A DNA stretch of 64,000 bases, taken from positions 16,904,501 to 16,968,500 of the forward strand of contig NC_135122.1 of the NCBI RefSeq assembly GCF_050908995.1, in the 5' to 3' direction. The notes beneath the pieces were generated by a model. It saw only the letters and a program-made list of their open reading frames with translations. It had not been told where the DNA came from and searched no databases. Of the stretch, positions 39,670 through 51,448 are shown piece by piece. Each line of letters begins with the position of its first letter. Within the stretch, counting starts at the first letter, position 1. This DNA comes from Andrena cerasifolii (taxonomy: Eukaryota > Arthropoda > Insecta > Hymenoptera > Andrenidae). The translations under genes and the position numbers were made by a program.

Positions 39670-40703
39670 CGTGCGAGCTATTCCACGTCAAAACGGATAG
39701 GTGAAAAATTTAGTTTCACCGATTCTCTTCAAAATTACAGCATTTAACCTTGCGAAAACAAAGTAGACTAAATTTCAGCGGCCTATGTCAAATAGTTTTC
39801 GAAATATTTAATGTTAAAGTTTCGAATATTCAAACAAAATCGGCTGACGCGTCATCACTTAAACTGTAATATCTCGGTCATTTTTAAAGATAATGCCACC
39901 TTGTTATATTCATTTTATAGCTGAAGGAATGCTTTCTCAACCCGTGTATAAAATATTTTGTTTATTGTTAATAAACTTAACAGTAATCGATGTCATAGTT
40001 TCAAATCGCGATTTGACGTCGTTCCCACACACAGTCCGGCTTGAAAAAAATACCATTCGATTCTTTAAGTCTTCAACTAATAAATGCCTGTTCAAAAAAG
40101 TGCAGAGATTTTGGGAACAGTTAATATAAAAATAAAACCTACGATAGTGCACACCGCTTGGAACTGCACGGTTCCCATGGTCAGTCCGCACGCACGCGTT
40201 TTCAAAACAATAGCCTAGCGTAGGAAAGTATTTTTATACGATGGGTTAAAACAAATTTTTCTTTCAGTATTTTCGGTATTCGCGAGAAAAGTAGTAGGAA
40301 TATCTGCTCACCATATAAAAGATTAGCAATAGTAGGTAGCAGAACGATATCAAATCGCGATTTAAAACTTTGACATCGATTACTGTTAAGTTTATTAACA
40401 ATAAACAAAATATTCTATATAGGTTTTTGAGAAAGCATTCCTTCAGCTTTAAAATGAACCCAAGACGGTGGCATTATCTTTAAAAATGACCGAGATATTA
40501 CAGTTTAAGTGATGACGCGTCAGCCGATTTTGTTTGAATTTTCGAAACTTTAATATTCAATATTTCGAAAACTATTTGACATAGGCCGTTGAAATTTAGT
40601 ATACTTTGTTTTTGCAAGGTTATCGACAAATGCTGTAATTTTGAAGAGAATCGGTGAAACTAAATGTTTCACCTATTCGTTTTGACGTGGAATAGCTCGT
40701 ACG
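39670..40703. mobile_element. 1.03-kb fold-back element, arms about 350 bp
   Basis: From CGTGCGAGCTATTCCACG on the left to its inverted copy on the right, the arms 39670-40030 and 40350-40703 pair almost base for base, including GACGCGTCATCACTTAAACT and AACTTAACAGTAATCGATGT. The central 315 bases do not pair. A 78-codon frame (39893-40129) starts in the left arm and looks like chance. The largest fold-back in the window. Confidence 0.9.
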
Positions 40704-41028
40704 TAAAGCGGCACAGTCTTTGCGATACCGTAGGACACGAAGCATCGGCAGAAACGAGGATAAAACGACTGTCGCCGCGCGGCCGTCCTTTCGCCTGACG
40801 CAACAAGCGGCCGCGTCAAACTGTTTAGACAATTAATTGAAATCAGCGCGGCGTCATAAACGGCGATTCGCATCGCCCGAAGTGGCGCCGAGGGGTGCAA
40901 TTAGAAAATGAATCGCGGTAAACAAGGGAAAATCGTATTAACGGGAAATTGTATTAATAAAGTCGAGTGTCCCGGGCGCGGCAGCGGAGCGGAGCTCGCG
41001 CTCGCGTCCCCGCGTAACGCGGTTAATT

Positions 41029-41495
41029 TTACTAATTAATAAAGCCATTGTCACTCGGTCATTAAATTTAATTAATTGTGGTCACGTCGGGTTGTTCCGA
41101 CCGGTGTCGGCGACGTCGACGCCGGGGCGAACGGAAAATTGTTTGATAAACGCAATCTTCCGCCGTATCGTCGCGCGCGGCCTGCTTTCGATTAATTAAT
41201 TTAACATCTCCCGCCGATGTGACATGGATTTGTAAAACGCTTTACACCGTGCGACTTTTACGAGTGGCGGCAGGGACGACGGAGGGGGGGGAGGGTGGCG
41301 ATCGGGCGTCGCGTGATCTCGCGGTCACGTTATTGCGGTGATTTTAATCCCCCGTTCGCTCTGCCAGTAACACCATTAACGAACGACAGTGGTGCAGCGC
41401 GGATTCGTCATCATCCGTTACGATAATAAAATTTTCACTTTCCATTAGCCAGCCAGCGCCAGAGTACGACGGATTAATTAATCGCTAATTAATCA
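41029..41495. promoter_or_regulatory. Candidate cis-regulatory module rich in TAATTA sites
   Basis: Homeodomain-type cores occur at 41033 (TAATTA), 41070 (TAATTAAT), 41191 (ATTAATTAAT), 41475 and 41486 (TAATTA), in otherwise GC-balanced, non-repetitive DNA. Chance expectation is well below one per 500 bases here. No gene that it could control is identified in the window. Confidence 0.3.
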
Positions 41496-41652
41496 ACCGA
41501 GCAGCGCCAGCGAAATCCGTGATCCTTAATGCACAGTTATCCGACCATGAACACGAGCAAGGTGTGCGTTACATACCCCCGTAACTAGCAGCCACCGTTT
41601 TCCAGGGCAAAGTTTCGTGGCACGGGCTCCAGCCGGGCTCCCTTTCCCCCCG

Positions 41653-41657
41653 CGTCA

Positions 41658-41688
<31 letters not shown>

Positions 41689-41699
41689 TCTCTCTCTGT
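41653..41699 (+). repeat. CT dinucleotide microsatellite
   Basis: Nearly pure CT run of about 45 bases with one CCC interruption. Two long minus-strand frames across it are simple-repeat artefacts. Confidence 0.95.
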
Positions 41700-42334
41700 T
41701 CCCCTTGTTCAAGCATCGAAGGGTGAAACAAGCAAAGAGGACGGAGGCGGCAGGAGGATGAGGGTGCACGGTGCACCCTGAAACTAGAAAGCGGCTTTAG
41801 AATTTAATGCGTGAGAGGTTTCGGGTGCAAAGGTATTCGAACGTATCCCACTGGGTTTTGTCGTTGCTCTCGCGGCGACGGAGAGAGACCAGGGGACCGT
41901 AGGGTCGTGCGGGGCGCAGAGGGGGCGGGAGAAGGTCGGAGCAGAGTCTGGAATAAGTATGCGGAGGACCGAAAGCCCGGGGTTTCCGCGGCGGCGTCGG
42001 TATGAATATTTAAACGGATGTAAATTGCGAATTAACTATTGATAAAAACAAACCAGAGGGTCCGCGTTGTGCCTTCCTCGTAAATCACACCCTTTACGAG
42101 GGGACGAGCCGAGGGGCCCTACTCGGGGATTCACGGGGCAACTGTTCGCGAGGCGACGACAGCCGAAATCGAGACGCTTTCCACCGCTGCCGTTTTATTT
42201 CATCCCGTGAGGAGGGCGGGGGCTCGGATGAAAAACGGGCGAGAAGGAAATACGCTGCGGCTGCTTTACGGTCGCGCGCGATGGGAGCTTCGCCTCTGCC
42301 TTGATCTCGTAAAAATTCGCTAATCAAACCAACC

Positions 42335-43493
42335 CACAGTGGGGAAATTTTGCGATTCTATGGCCCAAAACCACAAAGATAAATTTTTCAATTCGACAAA
42401 ATAAATGCAAATGTCAATTGAAGAACTAATATGAGCATCAAATGCCCCCAATTTTACTGTCAAAATTTTTTAATACAAAGCTCGTGTAGACTCTCAAATA
42501 TTTATGTTCGTGTGAAGTTAGAACGATCGCAAAGAATTAATCTAGATTTTCGAGTTACTTCAAACATTTACATTGTATTATCCAAAGTTCCAAAATAATT
42601 TGAACGCATGGATTGAATTTCTGATGGTGCGTAAGATATCTTTTTGTCCTGAAAAAAATTATGTTTCGGTTTTTAATACGTAATTAATACAATTTTTAAA
42701 GTAGTGTTTTAGAAATAACCTTTTCATATAAGAATCAATTTTCATTACATAAAATACTTATAAATCCCATAATATCCTGCAATGATTTTCGTTCCTATTT
42801 TACGTTGAACTATTTTGATTCTATAAATGCAATTATTATTTACACGTTATACATTACAAACCTTTTTATTATTTCTTAAACGATTTAATTCAGCTTTGAT
42901 CCTCTGTTTGATTGTTTGTATTAATAGATTTCATGTTATTTTACAAGTAATATCAAGCGCAGTAGATGTTAAAAAATTTCAAATTTATACTGTAGAAACG
43001 GCAAAATTGTTTGTTGCATTATATCCTTGATACATGATGCCTACTACTGTACACAAAATTTTAATTCATGGTCCTCGCATAATTGAAAATTCTGTCCTCC
43101 AAATTGGATATTAAAAAAAAAAGGATATTAAAAAGTACCGACAAAATTTTTCTGGAAAATGCTGAAGGGAAAAAACTATGGAGGATGTTTTCAATTGGCT
43201 TCTATTATCGTCAAATCCACTAATTAGTAATTTAAGAAAACTTCCCGATAAAAAATTAAAAAGCTTGTCACCAGAAGCGACAACCGTTCTTCTATGCCCA
43301 GCTGCACGGATAATTTATTTCCTCATACATCGGAACGTAAAAGTGCCGAATTTTATATATTAAAAATAAGTTTTCAGGTTTTGACCACGATAATGGATAT
43401 AGTTCTTCAATTGACATTTGCATTAATTTTGTCAAATTGAAAACTTTCATTTCTGTGGTTTTGGCCATAAAATCGCAAAATTCCCCCACTGTG
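42335..43493. mobile_element. 1.16-kb element with about 110-bp inverted ends (CACAGTGGGG)
   Basis: CACAGTGGGGAAATTTTGCG at 42335 is mirrored at 43493, and about 110 bases pair inward (TATGGCC; AACCACA; TTTGACAAAAT; GCAAATGTCAATTGAAGAAC). The interior is AT-rich with short open frames: 42827-43030 plus strand, hydrophobic; 43178-43363 plus strand, beginning MEDVFNWLLLSSNPLI; and 43292-43516 minus strand. None is recognised; they may be transposase remnants or chance. No exact target duplication seen. Confidence 0.75.
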
Positions 43494-43869
43494 CAACGCT
43501 TCCGCGGCAGCGTCATTATTATATCCCATCTTCTTACTCTCCCTTAGGGCTACCCAGTCTCGGAATTTAATTGGGAAACCTTGTCAATTTCGGTCATCTC
43601 TATGACGAAGGGCGCGAGGGTGTAGAAAAAAGGAGGACTACCGGACGCCCCCGACTCTAAAAATACGTACTATCGGCGCTGCGCCGTGGAATCGAGGGAT
43701 AGAGGCTTCCGAGTCATGGCCGGGACATCCATTCAGAAATAAAACGTCCCGCGGGAGTAATAGCGTTCGCCAGGGAGATCTACGGCCACGCGGCGCTCGC
43801 GCACAATCATCATCGCCGAGAGTTACTCCTCGGCTCAAGTTGCATCTGCCAATGCACGCGTGCTGCCGG

Positions 43870-44135
43870 AGCGGTGCAAGAGAAAGCCAGCGGAAGAAGA
43901 AGACGACGAAGAAAAAGAAGCGCGCACGCGACCCAGCGAAATTGAGAAACGAGGGTACACCGGCAACCGGAAGCAAGAGGAAGAACAAAGAAGGAGTACG
44001 CACAATCCAGAGAAAAAAGAAGGAGACTCGAGTCGGAAGAACTTCAGCCTTGAATAAAGAGAAGCACGGGGCGGAAAGAAACGCGAGGGTGGCAAGGCGA
44101 GAAGGGGTGCTAGCAGAACGCCGTTAAAAAAGCCA
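43870..44135 (+). repeat. Purine-rich low-complexity tract
   Basis: About 265 bases dominated by GAAGAA, AAGAAG and GAGAA words on the plus strand. All the Lys/Glu/Arg-rich frames here (95 and 65 codons) are explained by composition. Could serve as a splicing-enhancer-like or triplex-prone sequence; no evidence for either. Confidence 0.7.
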
Positions 44136-44759
44136 AGAATATAAGGTGAAAAATGATGAGGGAGGGTAGGAGAACAAAACAAAAAAAGGGCGAGCGCGTT
44201 ACTACAAACAAACCTGCCGGGTACAGGCTCGTGTGCCCGTGTGCCAAAAGGCCAATAGTCCGCAGACGAGGAACGCGAGCTGGAGGGCGAGCGAACGAAA
44301 GGGGACGAGGTAGAAGATTATAGGCACGTATTGGCGCATCGGCCTCCTGGGCTCACCCCCCTCCCCGTAGTGGGGGTATAAATGTAATCCAGAAGCCAGA
44401 CGTGACGTACATAGCTGCCTAGAACCGCTCGCCTTTCGCTCGTCCCTCCTTACCGAGTCGTCTATCGACTGTTCCCATGGATACATCAATATTAGCGACA
44501 AAAGCATTTTTCAACCCTCAGGGCGGCATACTTGTCCACCGTATTTACGCAGATTCCGTGGATAAGCCCGAATGCTGTCTAGCTTTCGATGAAGCGGCCC
44601 AATGCAGTCTTGGCGTTCTCCGCGTGGCTCGCAGAATCTGTGCCAGACGATGGCTGGCGATTAGAAGTCGTAGGTGCGTCAAACAGCTTTGGATTTGCGT
44701 TCTTCTCTGTTTCAATGCAATGTCACGACACGCGAGTTCCTCGCTCCGATGTCCATACG

Positions 44760-45192
44760 TACAGTGACTCAAATTAATATTCGGACACTTTTTAAAATCG
44801 CAAAACTTTTTTAGAATTGGTCCAAACAACTTGAGTTTTTTTTTTGGGAAGCTAGAAGAATTAGTTTGCTAACTGACGCGTTTCGTCGTTTTGATAAATA
44901 ATGTATTTGGTTGGAATAGCGAAAAGAATAGGCACGTATACAACTTACTGCAATCTACAAAGGTTTTTTTTTTAATTTTCATTACAAGCTCAGAAAAAAA
45001 AGTTTAAAAATCGACCTTTACTATTTTATTCGCTATTCCGACCAAATACATTTTTTTCAAAACGACCAAATACGTCATTTAGCAAACTAATCATTCTAGC
45101 TTCTCAAAAAAAAAAACTCAAGTCGTTTGGACCAATTCTAAAAGAGTTATGCGATTTTAAGAAGTGTCCGAATATTAGTGCGAGTCACTGTA
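44760..45192. mobile_element. Tc1/mariner-type fold-back MITE, TA flanked
   Basis: Bounded by TA, with ends CAGTGACTC and inner CTAATATTCGGACACTT, the terminal pattern of Tc1/mariner elements of insects. Arms pair for about 190 bases each (AAAATCGCA; TTAGAATTGGTCCAAAC; GACCAAATACATTTTTTTC side), giving an almost fully palindromic 433 bp. No transposase, so non-autonomous. Confidence 0.88.
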
Positions 45193-47270
45193 AATACCTG
45201 AGAGTTACGGGGGAGCTTATTTCAATTTCTCCAGGAAGTCCGGGGCAAGTGTTCGATTACGAGCGAGCAGCAGCTTAATCCCGGATGGATATAAAAGAGG
45301 AGAGATTAAAGGCGTTGCCAGAAGGAGCCGTGACCGATCGAGGCGATCGAGAGTGAGGCCGGGCACGGCAGGGATCGGCCGATTGAGAATCAGGAACACG
45401 TAGGCGGTTAACGAGGGTGCTCGTGCGGAGAGAGCGAAAGGAGCGGCCGAAATATACGCCGACTATACGACACGCTCCGAGATATTTCGGTTCGTGAACG
45501 AACATCATCAGCGACCCCCTCCTTTTTATTGTGCCAGCTTATATACGACCTGCTTCCCGGATCCTCGCCAGGGCCGCTCGGTTGTAAAAGTCCCGGACAA
45601 AAGTGGGGCGGTATTATACATAAAGCATCCCTTCGTTCCGAAGCAACGAGTCCTGAATGAACGGGAGATCCGTAGGAGCAGCGACCAAGTAGGCAAGCTT
45701 TCGATCCAAAGGGGTCTCTTATCTTGGAGTCTCAGATTTGTTTGCAGTTGGACCAGGTGTCGCGTGATAATAGGACGATCGACGATTATTATGCCGACAC
45801 GTACGTGTTGTTGCTTATGCAACGGGTAGCTATCTCGCCGAGCCAGTAAAAGCAACGGGTTATGGAGTAATAACTCGGCGTAGTAGGTCGCGTCGCGACG
45901 CCGGGCCAAGGCAAACACGAGGTTCACTGCTCGCCTCCACTTTCGTCACCTACGGAACCACCCTCCGTTTCACTCCGAAGAAATAGTCGGCATCGTCGTT
46001 CCAAGTCCATCCGAGCCCCTCTCAAGCAATCAACGCCAGGGGTAGAGCAGAGAGAGTGTCCACCGAGCTGCTAAGAGTGATTCCTTCGGGTTAAATCTTG
46101 AGGTCGCTTCTCGCGGAGTCTAATATTTCCTGGATCCTGTAATCCGAGATAAATGGCCAGAGCAGTCGGCGCATTCTCGATAAATGTGAGGATGAATAGA
46201 AAGAACCTGGAAGAAACGGCGGCTTTCTTTAGCAAAGTCCAGACAGCACTTGAGCGCTCAATAAAACCGAAGACCTAAACATGATCTCATCCTTGCTCCG
46301 TCCGGCAGCTCGTAGCCTGAATATATTCCAGGACGGAATAGATGTATGTGATGCGCGGTCCGCAGATGGATGCGGAGAGTGTGGACTTACGTCATATCCG
46401 CAAAAGGGAGCCGTAAGATCTTGCCAAATACGCGTCTCCCTCTTCCTCCGGGAAGCGAGGAAACGTCCAATATCGCGTCCCGAGGTGCTCGCTATCCCCT
46501 GCTTTTCAGGGAAAATATGTCAATCCAGATACACGCTGTACCCGCACGCCTCGATAATGATCGCGCGCGGGACGACGGGGGATTTGAATTTTATATGCGC
46601 CGCCTAGAAATTCTTCGACACGCGCGGGACGCGTATCGCGGCCCAGCTATCAACGCGATCGGTTTATTAACGCGCCGGCAGGCCGGCAACGATCGCCGAC
46701 GAACGGCAACGAAGTATGTAGCCGGCCGGCGCGATATCGCGTCCGCGGCCCGTCGAATTCGCTGAATCGCGAAGAAATTCGGTCACCGATAATCGAAGGG
46801 CGTCTCGCGGCACGAGATATTGCACGGTCGGCGATATTTCATCGATACGCGTCCCCAGCCCGTTGTATACACGTGCACGTCGCAATATTGTACCGTGAAC
46901 GTTTAGCCCGGACGTGGCACGAGTCGCCTGTAATCATTTTTATCCGGGGGCAAATAGACGGGGGCCGAGCGGGCACCGGAGCAGCCCCGTTTCCCTGCAG
47001 CGCTCGGGGCCGATCGATGAAAGTCTCCGGAGGATTTAGCCCGTTACTTTCGACGGGAGGGCCGTACCCGGGAAATGGAGTGGCCTAATCGAAGGGCCGT
47101 CGCTTTCCCGCTGAATTCTCTCGCCGGCGAGCGGCCAGAGAGCGCGGAATATTGGGAGCGAGCCTTATTTCGGGGCTCGCAGCTCCGTTCCGCGGCAAAT
47201 GTGTGACTAAAAGACCATTCCTGCTGGGTGGAGCGCGAGAGGTGAAAGTTTTAAGGGTGGTAAAACAATG
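45193..47270. other. Non-coding DNA without recognisable features
   Basis: Frames of up to 133 codons on both strands, all of the GC-rich chance type. No repeats or splice-bounded segments stood out. Confidence 0.5.
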
Positions 47271-47862
47271 TGGATTGGGGTGGGTCAATTTTATGGGTAA
47301 ATTTAAAATTTTTCAAAAATTTAGGATCACTAGTGACAAAGTAATGCTGTTTTTAATCCTGAAGCTGAATCTATCTTCGGAAATTGATTTTAGTGAGGTT
47401 TAGCTACTTCAAATCGCACTTGAAAAAAGTGAAAATTAAGTAAGATTTAACTACAAAAGAAAAGAAAAGCATGAAAATGAAAATAAAAATATGTGGAAAT
47501 TAGTGTTTATTACATTCGCCTGAAAATATATGGAAATGTGTATTTATTACAAAATTATGTAACTTTAACAACAGATCTAGCCATATGTCATTTATGTAGT
47601 AAATTTAATACTATTTAACAAAGTCCAGCAACATCTTGTTTGCTTCTGTTGCGGTTCATAAGCTCAACTATTAATTTTTTTTTAATAATTTTAATAATTT
47701 CCGTATTTTTCTATAATTTCAAATGAAATTCCAACTGGGTAAATAATGTATTACACAGAATTTAAAGGTAGTGGTTAATTTTAAACCTGAAATTGCACCG
47801 TTTTCTCACTAGTCGTTTTTAAAATTAAAACATTCAGAAAATTGACACACCCTAATGCAGAT
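47271..47862. mobile_element. AT-rich element with imperfect inverted ends
   Basis: TGGGGTGGGTCAATTTT at the left (47275-47291) is mirrored by AAAATTGACACACCCTAATG at the right (47838-47857), and an internal ACTAGTGA is also symmetric. The 590 bp between are strongly AT-rich without a coding frame. A decayed fold-back or MITE; boundaries approximate. Confidence 0.5.
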
Positions 47863-48268
47863 GGTGTTTTTCAAACAAATAATAAACATTTCCATCCGAC
47901 TGATGATTACGCTAGATTGTTACTGTACAGACCACTGTGAAGCGGGGTTAGCTAAGCCTATCGCTCGATGAGTTTAAAGGGGATGCAGTGTAAAGGAATA
48001 TGGTTCCGGGGAGACCCTCCGCCGTTTAGGACACACAATCCAGCGAATTAACTGTGTTCCCTTTAATCAACCCACCCCTACAATCCGACCGGGCCAGATT
48101 CACGCCGAAAACTCGACACCCGGTGTGTGATTTGAGCGGCGCGGCGCTCGGCGCTTGCAGTAATACGCTGCAATATTAAGCAGAGTTCCCGCTGGAACTC
48201 TGACCAGGATAGGGGTGGCGGTGGGCGGGCCATAAGGGGAGGGGGAGGGTAGCGGAGGGTCTAAGACC

Positions 48269-48326
48269 CGTAGGAAGGCAACATGTATGCCAGACATGTG
48301 CGACCCGCACGACTTATATCTGTTAC
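48269..48326 (+). repeat. 58-bp duplicated motif, copy 1
   Basis: Starts CGTAGGAAGGCAACATGTAT and ends CGACTTATATCTGTTAC. Matches copy 2 (48908-48965) at 56 of 58 positions in the same orientation, 639 bases away, while the flanks are unrelated. Contains ACATGT twice. Not a known RNA gene to me. Confidence 0.9.
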
Positions 48327-48907
48327 GGGCGAGTATCTTGCTGCGTGGATCGCAGACGTAACGCCTCCCAAGGACGTAAAGTTATAAATATACAACTGAC
48401 AGTGCATTTTTGGCGAGCCGAGCCGCGCGTAACGAGATCGCGCACGTGATACAGGGCTGGCGAGCTTTTGTTCCCGATCGCGGATGGGTGGTGCGGTGCG
48501 CGGACCCTCTGATACCGGGGCAAACATCGAGGAATTGAATGTTGCGAGCTCTTGCGAGGATGGGATAAGTCATAAGTGAACGTTTCGAGTGCGGACTTAA
48601 TAGTGTCTGTGACGGCGGCCTGTTTAGGCTTGACAAGATCAGTGTTCAAACTCACCGCTTAGACTACTTGGAGGCTGAATACTTACGATTGCAAGAAGCA
48701 TGTTTAAGTACATATCTGCCACTGCTGCTAAGAGCCTCCTTTTACTCAACCCGGTTCAGCATTCCTAAGATACCCCGGTATTTCTCCCAGCGCGAAGGTG
48801 TCGTGATTAGGCGTCAGTCACGTCACCACCGTAAACGTATAGACCGGCAGACGTATGAAGATACAGTGCGGATACACGCGTGGGACCAGGGACAGAGGGG
48901 CCGAGAA

Positions 48908-48965
48908 CGTAGGAGGGCAACATGTATGCCAGACATGTGCGACCCGCGCGACTTATATCTGTTAC
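48908..48965 (+). repeat. 58-bp duplicated motif, copy 2
   Basis: Second copy of the motif at 48269-48326, with only two substitutions (A/G in AGGA(A/G)GGC and CCGC(A/G)C). The sharp loss of similarity at both edges suggests an inserted or conserved functional unit rather than a plain segmental duplication. Confidence 0.9.
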
Positions 48966-49222
48966 ACGTGCGCGCATCCTCTGCATTGAACACACACGGC
49001 TCACCTGGCTGGCTCGATTGTGTGGCGAATGTAACACGTAACAAACATTCCCGTGCATCCCCTTCGGTGAACTCGAAACGGGATTGCCTTACGATTAAAG
49101 GGGATTGATTAAATTATTTATTTACTATCGCGACTTACGTAGGTACCTGTAGCGAAGGGGTTTGTTACCACCCTCTGATATTGCCGATTCTAATCTGGCA
49201 AAAATATGCGCATGGTCTAGAT

Positions 49223-49648
49223 CAGTGTCTTCCAAACTTTTTTGAGTCGCGACCCCCTTTTATGATATTGAAATAATCTTCCCCCTATATAAGGTAAGGT
49301 AAATTTAATTAGGTAAAGTAAGCACGTTAAAGATAGGTATTTCAGAATATAATTCTAACTTAATGACATTTAATTATCTTAATTAAAATTTAATTATCTT
49401 AAACATGTATTAAATATCTTTAAGTATATTTAATATATTCAATTATCTCATTTAGTGTGATGGCTGTGCTTGCATCTGCGTTACCAGCTATTTCTGCTTT
49501 TATAGTATTTTATGCATTATAGTATTTCTCGAGAAACAAGAAATAAGCAATTATAAAATTTCTCGAGAAATTCTCGAGAAAGCATTCTCGAGAAGGAACA
49601 CTATTCGCCACCCCCAGGGGTTCGCGACCCACAGGTTGGAGACCACTG
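49223..49648. mobile_element. hAT-type MITE with exact 8-bp target duplication
   Basis: The target duplication GTCTAGAT occurs at 49215-49222 and 49649-49656. Ends read inward CAGTGTCTTCCAAACTTTTT and CAGTGGTCTCCAACCTGTGG, each followed by GTCGCGA and a C-rich run, the familiar layout of hAT MITEs. The interior carries several CTCGAGAA palindromes. No transposase. Confidence 0.92.
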
Positions 49649-50100
49649 GTCTAGATAATCTTTAGATACATTATACATCCTAATTACCATTTTTGCCATT
49701 TGCTTTAGACGGTTTAAAGCACTTAAACACAGCCCGCTGCAATTGTGTCGCTCCCCCCATTGTCGACCGTGTAAACTGTAAACGGTGGATTCTGCCGCCC
49801 CGAGGCGGGAGCGTTCAGAGAAATTGCCGTAAATCGCCCGATTCAGCGGCACCGTCTCGAAAAATCCTTAGCCTCGGGATCAGCGCGGCGCCGCGTAATC
49901 CCCCGTGGAAAACCACGAAAATCTATTTTGAAAAGCTGCCGGCTGTATTCCTTCCTCTCCTGTATTCCCCTTCGCGAATGATCCCGTCCCCTTCCGTGTA
50001 TTTAAATTATTCCTGATGGAGACGGAATCATACGCGTCTCCCTAAAGAGGGGTGACGGAGACAAGGGCCGCGCAGGTCTGCTGATTTTTTTTAATTGCAG

Positions 50101-50229
50101 ATAGACGTGGGCGAAGGTGACGAGCAGACGGACGCAGAAATTGCAGATACAGTATTCGCGCAAGCGGGCATGAATTTCGCGAGGGCTAAGTGCGTGTTCA
50201 ACCGGTGGCTAAGTAGTTTAATTAAGTAG
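50101..50229 (+). CDS. Candidate exon behind a strong splice acceptor, unidentified
   Basis: A very good polypyrimidine tract and acceptor (GATTTTTTTTAATTGCAG) ends at 50100. The only frame open beyond a few codons starts exactly at the splice point: IDVGEGDEQTDAEIADTVFA, then QAGMNFARAKCVFNRWLSSLIK and TAG at 50227-50229. The acidic start and mixed composition look more protein-like than the neighbouring chance frames. No homologue recognised; no upstream exon or 3'UTR found. Could be a decoy acceptor. Confidence 0.2.
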   Translation: MDVGEGDEQTDAEIADTVFAQAGMNFARAKCVFNRWLSSLIK

Positions 50230-50327
50230 CTAATTCGGCGGACGAGACGGCCAGCCGCGGAAAGACGGTGTTTTGCTGGAACGGAGGCGCCTGTTTTGTT
50301 AGGTGCTCGGCGATAATTCGATTCTGC

Positions 50328-50700
50328 TTAAGGTTCCGGTCTAAAAATCAATTTTTTTATTTAATTTTTCGAATGTTTGACCTTTTAGGAATACGTGTTT
50401 AAATGGATTTTTTGAAACGCGTAAAATTCCCGAAGTTATAGGCATTTGAGTAGCGGCAAATGCAAGGGTAACACCCGGCCACTCGGCACTCACGTAGAAC
50501 TTTAAACGCGTTTTTCTCGAAACAGCGTTCTCAAAATCGGTGGGACCTGTATCTCCAAAAGTTATTATCCGATTCGACTGAAACTTTTTTTATTTTGAAG
50601 AACGTACTTCTGGCTCGTGGACAGACCTGTAAAATTTTAAAAATTGAAATTTATATTTCGGAAATTCCCTCCGTCAATCAGAGGATACATTAATGTACTA
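50328..50700 (+). mobile_element. Dispersed TTAA-ended repeat, copy B (diverged)
   Basis: Begins TTAAGGTTCCGGTCTA, a shortened version of the end of copies A and C. At 50540-50630 it carries ACCTGTATCTCCAAAAGTTA and TATTTTGAAGAACGTACTTC, shared with both arms of the palindrome at 54949-55243. The right boundary is uncertain. Confidence 0.6.
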
Positions 50701-51448
50701 ACGAAATCATTTTTGTTTTTTGATTTCAGATAATCTGGTTCCGAATGGCAGTGCTCACCGCAAAACCAAATTTTTAAAAAGGCTTCTTGGATGTCGCTTG
50801 TTACTTTACCAAATGTTCTTTAAATGTTGCTCTTTTAGGCGCAAAAAGTTTTGTATAAATATACGCTTCCGTTTCTTCAAAAGAATTTCACATATATTCG
50901 CCTCTTTTCGGCCGCCTGGCTAGGTATAACCGCTTAAGAGGGCAAGTGAATTCGGTCTGGCAACTGCAGACAAATTAGCGAATCGTCGAGCCATTCGAGC
51001 TATGCTCTACGCGCGACTGTAACCAACAGTGGCGGGGGTGGGCGAGGGGTGTAGGGCAGCGCGGGAAATTACAACGTTATCGTTCGTTACGCGTAACGAT
51101 ACACTTATCAATGAAACACGGGTAATGCGAACGAGCGGCGGCGCAATTGTTGGCCCGCGATCGGAACGATTAAAATTAGCATCCAGCAGCGCGCAATTGA
51201 CTACGGGCAGGCTGCCGCTGCGCTGGAGGGCCATCGAGCTAACTAGGCAGCTGATGAAACGCAAGGAATCGACTTTGCGTCGATCGATGGGATCCACTTG
51301 CCCCTCGATGCCAATTTATCCAAGTGACTTTTCGTTAATAACGACGCAACGTTGGATCGAGTGCACGGTGATAGGATAAACTGCATTGTAAAGGATCCAA
51401 GCATCTAGAATCCCCAGCTCCTACGAAGCTAGAACGTAGACTTGGTAG

